A DNA stretch of 41,323 nucleotides from CAVVVS01 sp963751355 (GTDB taxonomy: Bacteria > Bacteroidota > Ignavibacteria > Ignavibacteriales > Ignavibacteriaceae), in contig CAVVVS010000047.1 of assembly GCA_963751355.1 (NCBI GenBank), positions 1 through 41,323 of the forward strand. The letters run 5' to 3'. The translations under genes were made by a program, and so were the position numbers. Positions 7,644 through 15,617 of the stretch are shown one piece after another; the stretch's first letter is position 1, and each line of letters begins with the position of its first letter. Below the pieces are notes generated by a model, which worked only from the letters and a program-made list of their open reading frames with translations, was not told the origin of the DNA and searched no databases.

Positions 7644-7945
7644 AGCTTAAACTTGTAGTGCTTACCCAAATTTTTTTAATTCAAATAATACAAATTTATA
7701 TTTTTGATAAGATCTAGGGCGTAATCCGATTTTTGTCATTTCAAAATCATTTAATGATTTCTCAAATGAATATTTGGCTTTCCAACAAATCTGATTTAAA
7801 GGAGATCTTAATTACAATTTAACAATGGATGAATCACAGGAAGAATTCTAAATTATAAAATGGAAATTTAAAATTTCATCATATCTTTAATTTTTACTTC
7901 ATGAATTTTTCTGGGAAATCAATTTCAGTTCGGACTTTTCGTCAA
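7481..7945. repeat. Long direct repeat, copy B (partner at 5599-6060)
   Basis: About 465 bases, same orientation as copy A, offset 1882 bases. Copy B has a few extra bases, for example near 7868. With 7946-8102, which shows nothing recognisable, it fills the gene-free gap between the chimeric ORF and hsdM. Confidence 0.9.
7482..7805 (-). pseudogene. Tyrosine-recombinase N-terminal fragment, copy B
   Basis: Reads CWKAKYSFEKSLNDFEMTKI, then GLRPRSYQKYKFVLFELKKFG and a stop, then a second stop a few codons on, before re-entering FTPDHATLLFKELTKEK. The damage differs from copy A (two nonsense codons rather than a frameshift), so the copies decayed separately after duplication. The lower part overlaps the first 54 codons of the chimeric ORF. 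Confidence 0.5.
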
Positions 7946-8102
7946 TTTTCTTCTTTTACTATCGGGTTTGATGACTAAAAATTAATTTTTGATTAAGAAA
8001 TTTAGCAAAAGTTTTGATTTTAGTTCGATTTATAAGCTTTTCAAAAAAAATATTTTGGAAAATAGTATTTCCATTATGAAATAATTTTATCTTCTTTAAA
8101 TT

Positions 8103-9569
8103 CTATTTCTTCCCGTTCAAACTTTCAATTATTTCTTTGAAACTTTCCAAACCTGCCTCAAGGTTTTCAACTATCTCAGTTGCTAAAATATCCGGGTCGG
8201 GCAGGTTGTCCATATCGCCGAGACTTTCATCTTTCATCCAGAAAATATCAAGATTGGTTTTGTCTCTTGCTATTATTTCATCATAAGTAAATATCTTGAA
8301 CCGTTCGGTTTCTTTGCGCTTAAATCTGTTTTGAGGATTAAAGCATTTTATAAAATCCTTAAGGTCTTCATACTTCATCTGCTGCGTTTTTAACGTGAAA
8401 TGGATATTGGTTCTCAGATCATATATCCACACTTCTTTTGTCCACGGATTTTTACTTGCCGGTTTGTTGTCAAAGAAGATTACATTTGCCTTAACACCCT
8501 GCGCATAAAAAATTCCCGTTGGTAGTCTTAGTATAGTATGAAGATCCGTACTCTTTAATAATTCCTTTCTTACTGTTTCCCCGGCACCTCCTTCAAAAAG
8601 GACATTATCCGGTACAACTACTCCCGCTTTGCCGTCCGGTTTTAACATTGAGCGCACATGCTGAACAAAATTTAACTGCTTGTTGGATGTTGTTGTCCAG
8701 AAATCCTGCCTTTCGTAAGTAAGTGTCTCTTTGCTTTGGGTACCGTCTTCATTTGTAATCGTAATGCTGCTCTTCTTGCCGAACGGAGGGTTTGTTAAAA
8801 CATAATCGAATTTTTCGGAAGGAGCTGCTAATAAACTGTCAGCTCTTTCTATGGGAGGTTCACTGTTTAAGTCTCCGATTCCGTGAAGATATAAATTCAT
8901 TAAGCAGAGGCGGGCTGTGTTAGCTACTATTTCCCAGCCGCTGAATGTTTTGAACTTCAGAAAATCTTTTTCTTCTTTATCTAATTTGTAGTTATCCTTA
9001 TCTGAAATATAATCGTATGCTCTTAGGAAGAAGCCGCCCGTACCGCATGCAGGATCCGCGATTGTTTTCTTAGGTACCGGCCTAATGCACTCTACCATTG
9101 TTTTAATTAAAGAACGGGGAGTAAAATACTGTCCGGCGCCGGACTTAGTATCTTCAGCATTCTTTTCAAGAAGGCCTTCGTAAATATCACCTTTAACATC
9201 TGCACCGAGAATTACCCAGTTTTCCTCATCTATCATTTGAATAAGCTTATAAAGCTTTGCCGGATCCTGTATTTTATTTTGAGCTTTGAAGAATATTTCT
9301 CCGATCATTCCTTTTTCTTTTCCAAGCTCATTTAGAATATTGATGTAATGCGCTTCAAGCTCTGCACCGCTTTTATTCTTTAAACTTTCCCAATTATATT
9401 ATTTAGGGATGTTAATTTCTTTTTTATACGGCGGCCTGGAATACTCGTCTGCCATTTTAAGAAAGAGAAGATAAGTAAGCTGCTCTACATAATCACCGTA
9501 GCTAACGCCGTCGTCTCTTAATGTGTTGCAGTAATTCCAAACACGTTGAACAATTGTTGCTGTTGTCAT
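8103..9569 (-). pseudogene. hsdM: Type I restriction-modification methyltransferase HsdM, interrupted by in-frame TAA
   Basis: The N6-adenine methylase subunit should start at ATG 9569 (MTTATIVQRVWNYCNTLRDD) and run to 8103, 488 residues. Codon 57 (9401-9399) is TAA in the sequence NIPK-stop-YNWESL, where relatives usually have a sense codon such as Glu; GAA to TAA would be one base change. After the stop the frame stays open. Catalytic motifs are intact: DPACGTGG (SAM binding) and NPPFGKKS (motif IV). Reinitiation at ATG 9308 would give 401 residues lacking the N-terminal HsdM_N helices, with only a poorly spaced AAGG. The start overlaps the preceding stop by 4 bases. Real nonsense mutation or sequencing error are both possible. 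Confidence 0.85.
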
Positions 9570-10189
9570 GAAATCCTTAAAATATTTTTAATCTTTGTTT
9601 TATAATCATTCCAATTTTTTAATTCATAAAAAGGATGCCTATAAAGAGGTATTAAATTTCTTCCAAATTTATTTTCCAACGGTTGAATAGGAATCTTTCT
9701 TATCCCATTATAATAATCACTAGGGGTTCCTAGTTCAAAAGGATTACTAGATAAGAATTTTAATATAATTTCTGCTGTTATAAATACCGGTAGGTTCCGA
9801 TTAGCACCCACCTGATCAAACTCTTGTTTAATAAATGGAAGCCATTTGTCAGCAAATAATTCCCATTTAGTATTTTCTTGAGTTTCTTTATCCATGTAAT
9901 TTCTAACCATATTTTCTACAAATACATTTTCAAGGGACAAACCAATCTCTTTTAAATTATGATTTATACTATTGAAGTATCTTTTATCTCTTCCAATATC
10001 AAAAACATAAGATATTTTTCTCGTTTCATTATTATCTGAAAAATTACTCGGATCGGCGCCTAAAATAAAAGCTTTAATTTTAGATTTATCATTTGGAGTA
10101 TAAGGTTTCGGTAGTTCGTAATTAATATAAGATGCAGATAAATTTACATCAGCTTTTATACTATTTATTACATCCTCTATTGTTATCAT
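9566..10189 (-). CDS. Uracil-DNA-glycosylase-like protein within the restriction locus
   Basis: 207 residues. The segment AFILGADPSNFSD resembles the GxDP water-activating loop of the UDG superfamily, and the late PLYRHPFYEL resembles the HPS/HP loop of that fold. The stretch between (VFVENMVRNYMDKETQ) is consistent. It lies between hsdS and hsdM, sharing one base with the hsdS start and four bases (ATGA) with the hsdM start, so it is translationally coupled to both. Its role could be DNA repair or base-modification sensing, but no function is established by sequence. The UDG-superfamily call is moderate. Confidence 0.55.
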   Translation of the reverse strand: MITIEDVINSIKADVNLSASYINYELPKPYTPNDKSKIKAFILGADPSNFSDNNETRKISYVFDIGRDKRYFNSINHNLKEIGLSLENVFVENMVRNYMDKETQENTKWELFADKWLPFIKQEFDQVGANRNLPVFITAEIILKFLSSNPFELGTPSDYYNGIRKIPIQPLENKFGRNLIPLYRHPFYELKNWNDYKTKIKNILRIS

Positions 10190-11454
10190 TACACCAATTT
10201 CCCTTCAAACGCTTGTTTAAGAATTGATTGCCTTAATGTTTCCGCTTTTACTATACTATCATCTATCGCTTTTTCAAGATTGTCCGCTTCCGAAAAACGC
10301 TTTTCGATTTCTTCGACTATTTGATTCTGCTTTGATAATGAAATTAAGGGAACTTCCATATTTTTTAACTTAGTTCCATTAACATTTGCTTGACCAACAT
10401 TTTGTGACACTACGCTTTTTATATAATTTTTCCCGAACAATGAATTTATATAGTAGTTTAAAAAATCAGATGAATAAATGGACTTATTAACTTTAACTCT
10501 TATAAGATAAGAGGCAAAAATGGATTTAGGATAATGCTTTTTATAGAGTGCTGTTTTACCAACTAATTCAGCACTATTAGTTCTATTAAATAATAAATCG
10601 CCATCATTTAGAAGATACTTACTTAATTCTTTATAACTTTTATCAAAATATTTTAATGATGAATAATCAAGTTTACCTTCTTGAATGTTACCCATCCGTA
10701 AAACCGGTATACCGTTTTCATTATTACTTGCTTTATCAGACGTTCCATATTGTAATGAGTCAATTACTTCTCCCAGCTTTACCCATCTCCATCCCTTAGG
10801 TAATTCTTTGCCATAAGGTATTTCCGGATCGGCTGCTTTGCTAATTGGGTAGCGTAGCTGAATGGGGTTCAGGTGGTCGCGGGTTAACCTTCCCGAAAAT
10901 GCACTTGCCAGCACAGCCTGTCGGTAAGTTTTAATTTGTTCTTTTGCTTTTTTAAGTGATGTAACTCCGCTGTCCAGCTTGCTGAAGAGTTCTTCTATTT
11001 TGGCTACTATTTTTTGCTGGATTGAGGTAGGTAGTACAGGTATTTCCAAATTCCAAAATGAAATCGGTTCAATATGCGGTATTCCAACGCCTTTGGGATT
11101 GGAGTTAATCAGTTTATAATATTGCTTAATAAAATAAAAGAGAAATGCATTTAAATGCGAATCACTTTTTATCTTAGCTAGAGTTGAACCAATTGCGCCT
11201 TTAATGCCACGACCGACCAATCCACAACGTGCACCATCCCAAACAATTAAAACTTCATCAGGTTCACATAGAGTACATTTTTCCCCATCTGTGAAGTTAT
11301 CTATCCCTCTATTTTCAAATGCTTTTATATCTACATAAGGAATACAAAATATTGAATTCTTCTCAGTATTTTGCCTCTTAGGCTTCTTACCTTTATAACT
11401 TTTAGCAATATCACCAAGTTTAACCCTAGACCAGTTAGGAGGGAGATTATTCAT
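10189..11454 (-). CDS. hsdS: Type I restriction-modification specificity subunit HsdS
   Basis: 421 residues with two target-recognition domains, each opening with the typical PPNWSRVKLGDI and LPKGWRWVKLGEV. Each is followed by a conserved helix (QQKIVAKIEELFSKLDSG; QNQIVEEIEKRFSEADNLE). It dictates the bipartite DNA site recognised by the HsdM/HsdR complex. Length and symmetry are normal, with no breakage seen. It overlaps the membrane-protein stop by 4 bases upstream and shares one base with the UDG-like gene downstream. Confidence 0.93.
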   Translation of the reverse strand: MNNLPPNWSRVKLGDIAKSYKGKKPKRQNTEKNSIFCIPYVDIKAFENRGIDNFTDGEKCTLCEPDEVLIVWDGARCGLVGRGIKGAIGSTLAKIKSDSHLNAFLFYFIKQYYKLINSNPKGVGIPHIEPISFWNLEIPVLPTSIQQKIVAKIEELFSKLDSGVTSLKKAKEQIKTYRQAVLASAFSGRLTRDHLNPIQLRYPISKAADPEIPYGKELPKGWRWVKLGEVIDSLQYGTSDKASNNENGIPVLRMGNIQEGKLDYSSLKYFDKSYKELSKYLLNDGDLLFNRTNSAELVGKTALYKKHYPKSIFASYLIRVKVNKSIYSSDFLNYYINSLFGKNYIKSVVSQNVGQANVNGTKLKNMEVPLISLSKQNQIVEEIEKRFSEADNLEKAIDDSIVKAETLRQSILKQAFEGKLV

Positions 11455-12710
11455 TTTTCACTTTTGATATTATGGAAATATAAATAGAAGAAAAGTGAAA
11501 GTAGAACTGATGTAACAATGATAACTGTAAATAAATCAATTTTAATCTGTATTAAAAGAATTATAATAAGGCTTGTATTTAATAAAATAACTATAACAAA
11601 TAAGAGATCGATTTTTATTTTAAGGTTATCGATTCTACGATTTAATAAAGACTGCAAAGTTAAAAATGATTCTTTTTCACTCTCAATTTTTTTAAAAAAT
11701 TCCTTTTGGAATAGTGTACTAAAATCAAATTCAAAATCTGTTCTTAATGTTTCTAAATCATCTTTATTATGCCTAATCATGAAAATGAAGTAAATGGAAA
11801 AGACAATAAAAGATGATATTATTAAAATATAAGTAGGAATTGAGTCTATTGTTTTAAACGCCGCAAAAGAAGCAGCACTTATCGAGATAGGTAAACCAAT
11901 TGAATAACCACTTAACTTATTTACTATACTTCTTACTTCATCGAAGTATTTTTGTTTACGAGAATCATATTCATTTCTAATCTGATCAAAAGAAAAATTT
12001 GATAAATATATTTCATAATTTCTATTTGCTGCTTCAATAATAGTTTTTAATTTCAGCGCTAAAAATTTAAGCCTTTGTTCTTTTTCTGCCGAGGATAAAA
12101 AATCATATAACTCATTCTTAAAAAATTTCGAAAATTCTTTAGATTCTAATTTGTTTAATAACAATTTTGAATAGTTCTCAATATCTTCATTTATATCTAG
12201 ATTATCCGCTATCATTGGATAACCAATTGCAAGCCTACCTTTAGTCGGCGATATTATAATTATTTCCCTATTGGCCTCGCTAAAATAATCAGCAATTGGG
12301 TCTGAAGATATTATCTTTTTTATTTTTAAATAGGAATATGTGTTAGGTATTAAATGATTTCCAAAAATTCCTGCAGAATTAAAACTTTTAAGCTCCTTAT
12401 TATCAAAGAATAAAAATTCATCTTCGTCGTAGTTAAGAATACCTATATCTAATTTATTGTCATTTAAAGAAACATTGGAAAGGAAATTATTCTTGTCAAA
12501 AAATACTGGGAATTCGAATTGGCGTAGATTTATTCTTATTGTATTTTGGCCGATTTCCTCTTTTTTTATATTGTATTTGTCTATAATTTTTAGAATACTA
12601 TCTACGGAATCGTATTTTAGTTCAAGATCTTCTCCGTCTATAAAGTTCGATGAAATAGACTTTTTTTGAAGCTCAAACAATATTGATAATATTTCAATAT
12701 TTTTATTCAT
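11451..12710 (-). CDS. Four-TM membrane protein of unknown function, coupled to NdpA-like gene
   Basis: 419 residues, not recognised. The N-terminal 260 residues are soluble and mixed alpha/beta, with a helical, charged stretch at 200-265. Two adjacent membrane segments follow (about 270-312: LPISISAASFAAF... and YILIISSFIVFSIYFIFMI). A charged coil (about 315-370) comes next, then two more membrane segments (about 372-412), ending in a short basic tail. It overlaps the NdpA-like gene by 8 bases and hsdS by 4, so all three are made together. The soluble-sensor-plus-membrane layout beside a DNA-binding protein recalls defence systems acting at the membrane, by analogy only. Confidence 0.8.
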   Translation of the reverse strand: MNKNIEILSILFELQKKSISSNFIDGEDLELKYDSVDSILKIIDKYNIKKEEIGQNTIRINLRQFEFPVFFDKNNFLSNVSLNDNKLDIGILNYDEDEFLFFDNKELKSFNSAGIFGNHLIPNTYSYLKIKKIISSDPIADYFSEANREIIIISPTKGRLAIGYPMIADNLDINEDIENYSKLLLNKLESKEFSKFFKNELYDFLSSAEKEQRLKFLALKLKTIIEAANRNYEIYLSNFSFDQIRNEYDSRKQKYFDEVRSIVNKLSGYSIGLPISISAASFAAFKTIDSIPTYILIISSFIVFSIYFIFMIRHNKDDLETLRTDFEFDFSTLFQKEFFKKIESEKESFLTLQSLLNRRIDNLKIKIDLLFVIVILLNTSLIIILLIQIKIDLFTVIIVTSVLLSLFFYLYFHNIKSEK

Positions 12711-13719
12711 CAGTATTTATCTCATCTCTCAATCTATTTGCGAATTTCTCTGATTCAATAATAATAATATTAGGATTATTTTCATCAATTCTCACAATAC
12801 TATTATATTCACCTCTTGAAAATCTGAGATGAATTCCATCTGCATTAACATCAATTCTAATGAATTTTTTAGCTTTCCTACTATCAAATTTAAATTCACT
12901 ATCTATTGTGATATTATTTTCTTCAATAAAGTCAATAATAATTTGATCGTCATCATAAAAATGTCTACTCATATCATTGATATTAATATATCCTTCTGGT
13001 CTCGTACTCATATAATCATAAATATTTTTTCTAAATTCATCCAAACTAATTTCATTTCCATTTTCGTCCTTCGGCCTTGGCAAACGCGCAGAAATTTTAT
13101 ATAACTCATCAGTATACAATGCACTACTCTCCATTTGGATAGCAGCTATCCAATTTATGAAATAATCGGAAATATCGGGAATTTTATGTTTCATAAAACT
13201 TAAATATTTACCATCGTTATTATTATACCTTGTTAGATTAATTCTACAAGCCATTGCCAATTTTTCTAAATCAATATGAGTTGTAATATTAATTACAAAA
13301 GAATTTAAATCAGAATCTTTATGAAAAAGCATGCCATTAGTATTTCTTATCAAAAAAATGCCAAATAAATCAACCCCATTTTTTTCATAATCAGCAAAAA
13401 CAAAATAACCTCCTTTTGCAGGTTTAATATTCTTTATTTGATCTCTGAGAGCATTTACTGCATTTATAGTGAAGTCAATAAAATTTTTTTCATTATAATT
13501 TTTCATTAAATTTTGAAAATTATTTGGGAAAAATTCTTTTGGAATATTACTAAATATTCCATTGGTTACACTTGCGGATATATATTTTTCATCAAGCTTA
13601 TTAATCAAATTTTCAGATTTATTATCTATAGGTAATTGTAGACGAGAATATTCGCAATTTGCACCGTCGTTGTTTACTTCTTTTATTATTTCGTGAACGA
13701 TTATCTTATTTAATTGCAT
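12703..13719 (-). CDS. NdpA/YejK-family nucleoid-associated protein (NA37 family)
   Basis: 338 residues. The N-terminus (IIVHEIIKEV), the central GGYFVFADYE and FGIFLIRNTNGMLF strands, and length all fit the 37-kDa nucleoid-associated family. Those proteins bind DNA and in some mobile contexts lie with restriction or phage genes. A strong ribosome site (GGGAGG) precedes ATG 13719. Its 3' end overlaps the four-TM gene by 8 bases. Being inside the hsd operon rather than alone in the core genome suggests a specialised, possibly defensive, paralogue. Confidence 0.72.
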   Translation of the reverse strand: MQLNKIIVHEIIKEVNNDGANCEYSRLQLPIDNKSENLINKLDEKYISASVTNGIFSNIPKEFFPNNFQNLMKNYNEKNFIDFTINAVNALRDQIKNIKPAKGGYFVFADYEKNGVDLFGIFLIRNTNGMLFHKDSDLNSFVINITTHIDLEKLAMACRINLTRYNNNDGKYLSFMKHKIPDISDYFINWIAAIQMESSALYTDELYKISARLPRPKDENGNEISLDEFRKNIYDYMSTRPEGYININDMSRHFYDDDQIIIDFIEENNITIDSEFKFDSRKAKKFIRIDVNADGIHLRFSRGEYNSIVRIDENNPNIIIIESEKFANRLRDEINTDE

Positions 13720-13795
13720 GACACCTCCCTTAAATATTTCTATTATCCAATCTTTTAAAGAGTTTATAATATAAGTAAAATAGACTATTCCATTG

Positions 13796-13984
13796 TCACT
13801 CTGATAATTCCATATTCAATTCTTCCAGCAATTTCTCATACTCCGCACCAAACAGTTTAAACATCTTTCCAAATCCGCCTTCTCTATCAAACGGCATTCT
13901 CTCAAAGTCATCATTATCAATTCTTACAGAGGTAATAATATGGTCTTTAATCATTCTAAGCCATTTCTTTTGTTTTTCTCGCAT
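13796..13984 (-). pseudogene. Second hsdR 3'-end fragment
   Basis: 62 codons whose residues 7-60 match the extreme C-terminus of the intact hsdR at 15618 (KWLRMIKDHIITSVR, then DDFER.PFD.EGG.GKMFKLFG). I count about 44 of 56 positions identical, with the DNA more diverged than that of the intact gene end. It therefore came from a related but different hsdR rather than a fresh duplication. Only the C-terminal helical tail remains, so it cannot act as a nuclease. It lies on the other side of the HigB/HigA module from the intact gene. Confidence 0.85.
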
Positions 13985-13996
13985 TTTATATTATCC

Positions 13997-14076
13997 GGAA
14001 ATAATTCGGAAATGGGAAATTATCAATACTGATTCTATTCATGCAATTAATGTTTATTTGGAAATAATATGGAAAT
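13997..14076. repeat. Pair of 17-base direct repeats
   Basis: GGAAATAATTCGGAAAT at 13997-14013 and GGAAATAATATGGAAAT at 14060-14076: 15 of 17 bases shared, 63 bases apart. They lie in the short gap between the hsdR remnant and the HigA-type gene. Each contains two GGAAAT units. They could be a protein-binding site or insertion-junction debris; there is no further support. Confidence 0.4.
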
Positions 14077-14100
14077 CCGATATTTATTTTTGAAAATGCA

Positions 14101-15201
14101 CTATTTATTCACAACATACTTTTTAGGGATTTTATCACTTACGGTTTCGGTAAATTGGTTCAGCCTATTATATGCCAATACGTTATAATATTTTAGTATT
14201 CCGACAATTATTGATGGATCAATTTTCAATTCGTTAACAGCTTCCTTTACCCTAAAAGCAGAGGTGTAATGTTGGTAATCAGAAAAGTAATCCAGAATTG
14301 CGTTTATACGAAGTATTTTTTCCGCAAACTCGTTTGCTTCATTTTCGTAATCAAATTCACCTTCTGCTTTAAAGTCATCAATATAGATATCGTTTTCATT
14401 TTTTATATGCAAAAGTATATGGCCTATTTCATGTGCAATTGTAAACCAAAAATTATCTAGCCTGTCGTACCTTTTTGTGAATACAATTACCGGGTTATTG
14501 TTATGCATAAATGCTGCACCATCGAGGTAGGTCCTTGGCAAGTGACTTAAACTGAAGAATTTTACCCCGTTTTCATTAAGTTTATTTAAAAACTTTGACA
14601 CCCCGGTCTTTAATGTTGAATATTTAGTTATTTCTTTTGATAGGTCATTGAGTCCCTTCTTATTGAATTTTGGGGTTTCATATTTTTCAGATACCAACTT
14701 CGCTTTTCGGGTCCAGGTTAAAAGGAAGTATTTACTTAAGTTTTCGTAAGCATTGGATTTCCTGCAATTCGGTATTGCTAAACTGTCAAGCCAATCAATA
14801 TTAAAATTATCTATTTCCCAAAATTTCATAAAAATATTTTTTAATTCATTTGTACCGCCGGGTTTTTTAATCCATCCCTTTTTAACCATATCGTTAACGG
14901 GCATCCGTTCATATATTTTGCTTTTTATTTCAACTTCCGATTCATTATTGTTTTCATTTAAACGTAAACGATAATTATTATCAAGGTTAAGCCAATATTG
15001 TGGAGATTGGCCAAAAGCTCTGCCAAGTATTTTAGCCGTGCCGATTGTTATCCTTTGTTTATTATTCAGTAGTTCGCTTATAGTTTTGGGATTTAAGCTG
15101 AGTACCTGGGCAAGGTCTTCGTTAGTCCAGTTTCTTATTTTCATTTCTTCTTTAATAAATTCACCCGGACCAATATTTAAATATGGCTTTAATTTAGCCA
15201 T
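14101..15201 (-). CDS. HigA-type antitoxin fused to ImmA/IrrE metallopeptidase domain
   Basis: 366 residues. An N-terminal XRE helix-turn-helix of the HigA type (GEFIKEEMKIRNWTNEDLAQ, LNPKTISELLN) is followed by a C-terminal ImmA/IrrE zinc-protease-like domain with HEIGH and later acidic residues (YENEANEFAE). I prefer the second ATG (15201, MAKLKPYLNIGPG) because GGAG sits 7 bases before it, while the ATG at 15213 overlaps the toxin end and lacks a ribosome site. The toxin stop lies 1 base upstream. It likely represses the operon and neutralises the RelE-fold toxin; the protease domain may control its own or another regulator's stability. Confidence 0.85.
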   Translation of the reverse strand: MAKLKPYLNIGPGEFIKEEMKIRNWTNEDLAQVLSLNPKTISELLNNKQRITIGTAKILGRAFGQSPQYWLNLDNNYRLRLNENNNESEVEIKSKIYERMPVNDMVKKGWIKKPGGTNELKNIFMKFWEIDNFNIDWLDSLAIPNCRKSNAYENLSKYFLLTWTRKAKLVSEKYETPKFNKKGLNDLSKEITKYSTLKTGVSKFLNKLNENGVKFFSLSHLPRTYLDGAAFMHNNNPVIVFTKRYDRLDNFWFTIAHEIGHILLHIKNENDIYIDDFKAEGEFDYENEANEFAEKILRINAILDYFSDYQHYTSAFRVKEAVNELKIDPSIIVGILKYYNVLAYNRLNQFTETVSDKIPKKYVVNK

Positions 15202-15202
15202 T

Positions 15203-15511
15203 TTAATCTCCATAATGTTTTGATAAATCTTTAATAAAAAATTTGCCTATTGTTTTTTCCTCATTCTTCCATTCAATTTCTATTTCAAGCCTGTATCCCT
15301 TATCAACTCGAATAGAATAAATTCCTTTGGATTCAAGGTGTTCGAAATTAAGGGAAGGATTTTTCCAGAGATCGTGTATTGTATTTGCAGCTTCAATTTG
15401 CTGTATTCGCATAAAGAATTTTTTAAGTACACCCGGTTGCAATTTATATTTTTTGGCTTTTCCGGTTTCATAAAGCTTAATTAATTCTTTATTTCGAAAT
15501 TGAAATTCCAA
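15203..15511 (-). CDS. HigB/RelE-family toxin
   Basis: About 103 residues of the RelE/ParE fold: the N-terminal FRNKELIKLYETGKAKKY, a central helix, LNFEHLESKGIYSIRVDKGY and a C-terminal FFIKDLSKHYGD. Such toxins are usually ribosome-dependent mRNA nucleases. There is no ATG at the expected start. I chose TTG 15511 because GGGG lies 6-7 bases upstream; the upstream TTG at 15523 would place that ribosome site inside the gene. Toxin-first order is the HigBA norm. The module sits between the intact hsdR and a second hsdR tail. Confidence 0.82.
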   Translation of the reverse strand: MEFQFRNKELIKLYETGKAKKYKLQPGVLKKFFMRIQQIEAANTIHDLWKNPSLNFEHLESKGIYSIRVDKGYRLEIEIEWKNEEKTIGKFFIKDLSKHYGD

Positions 15512-15557
15512 TGGACACCCCAAAGTTATAAATACTTTTACAAACTGTCAAACCAAA

Positions 15558-15576
15558 TATTACGTATACTGTAATA
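15558..15576. promoter_or_regulatory. Inverted repeat in the HigBA promoter, likely autoregulatory operator
   Basis: TATTAC-GTATACT-GTAATA, perfect six-base arms, 35-65 bases upstream of the toxin start. A further half-site GTAATATT lies at 15611-15618 by the hsdR stop. HigA proteins bind palindromes in their own promoter, so this is the natural candidate. Confidence 0.55.
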
Positions 15577-15617
15577 ATATCATATACACTTTAATCATAT
15601 CACTCATTTTGTAATAT

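Noticed and set aside
9399..9401. Programmed readthrough or recoding of TAA in hsdM
   Set aside because: No recoding signal seen and no precedent in HsdM; nonsense mutation or read error is simpler.
11451..13719. Assignment of the NdpA/membrane pair as Kiwa (KwaA/KwaB)
   Set aside because: The layout is similar, but the DNA-associated partner fits NA37/NdpA and not the DUF4868 family of KwaB, and the membrane protein is much longer than KwaA.
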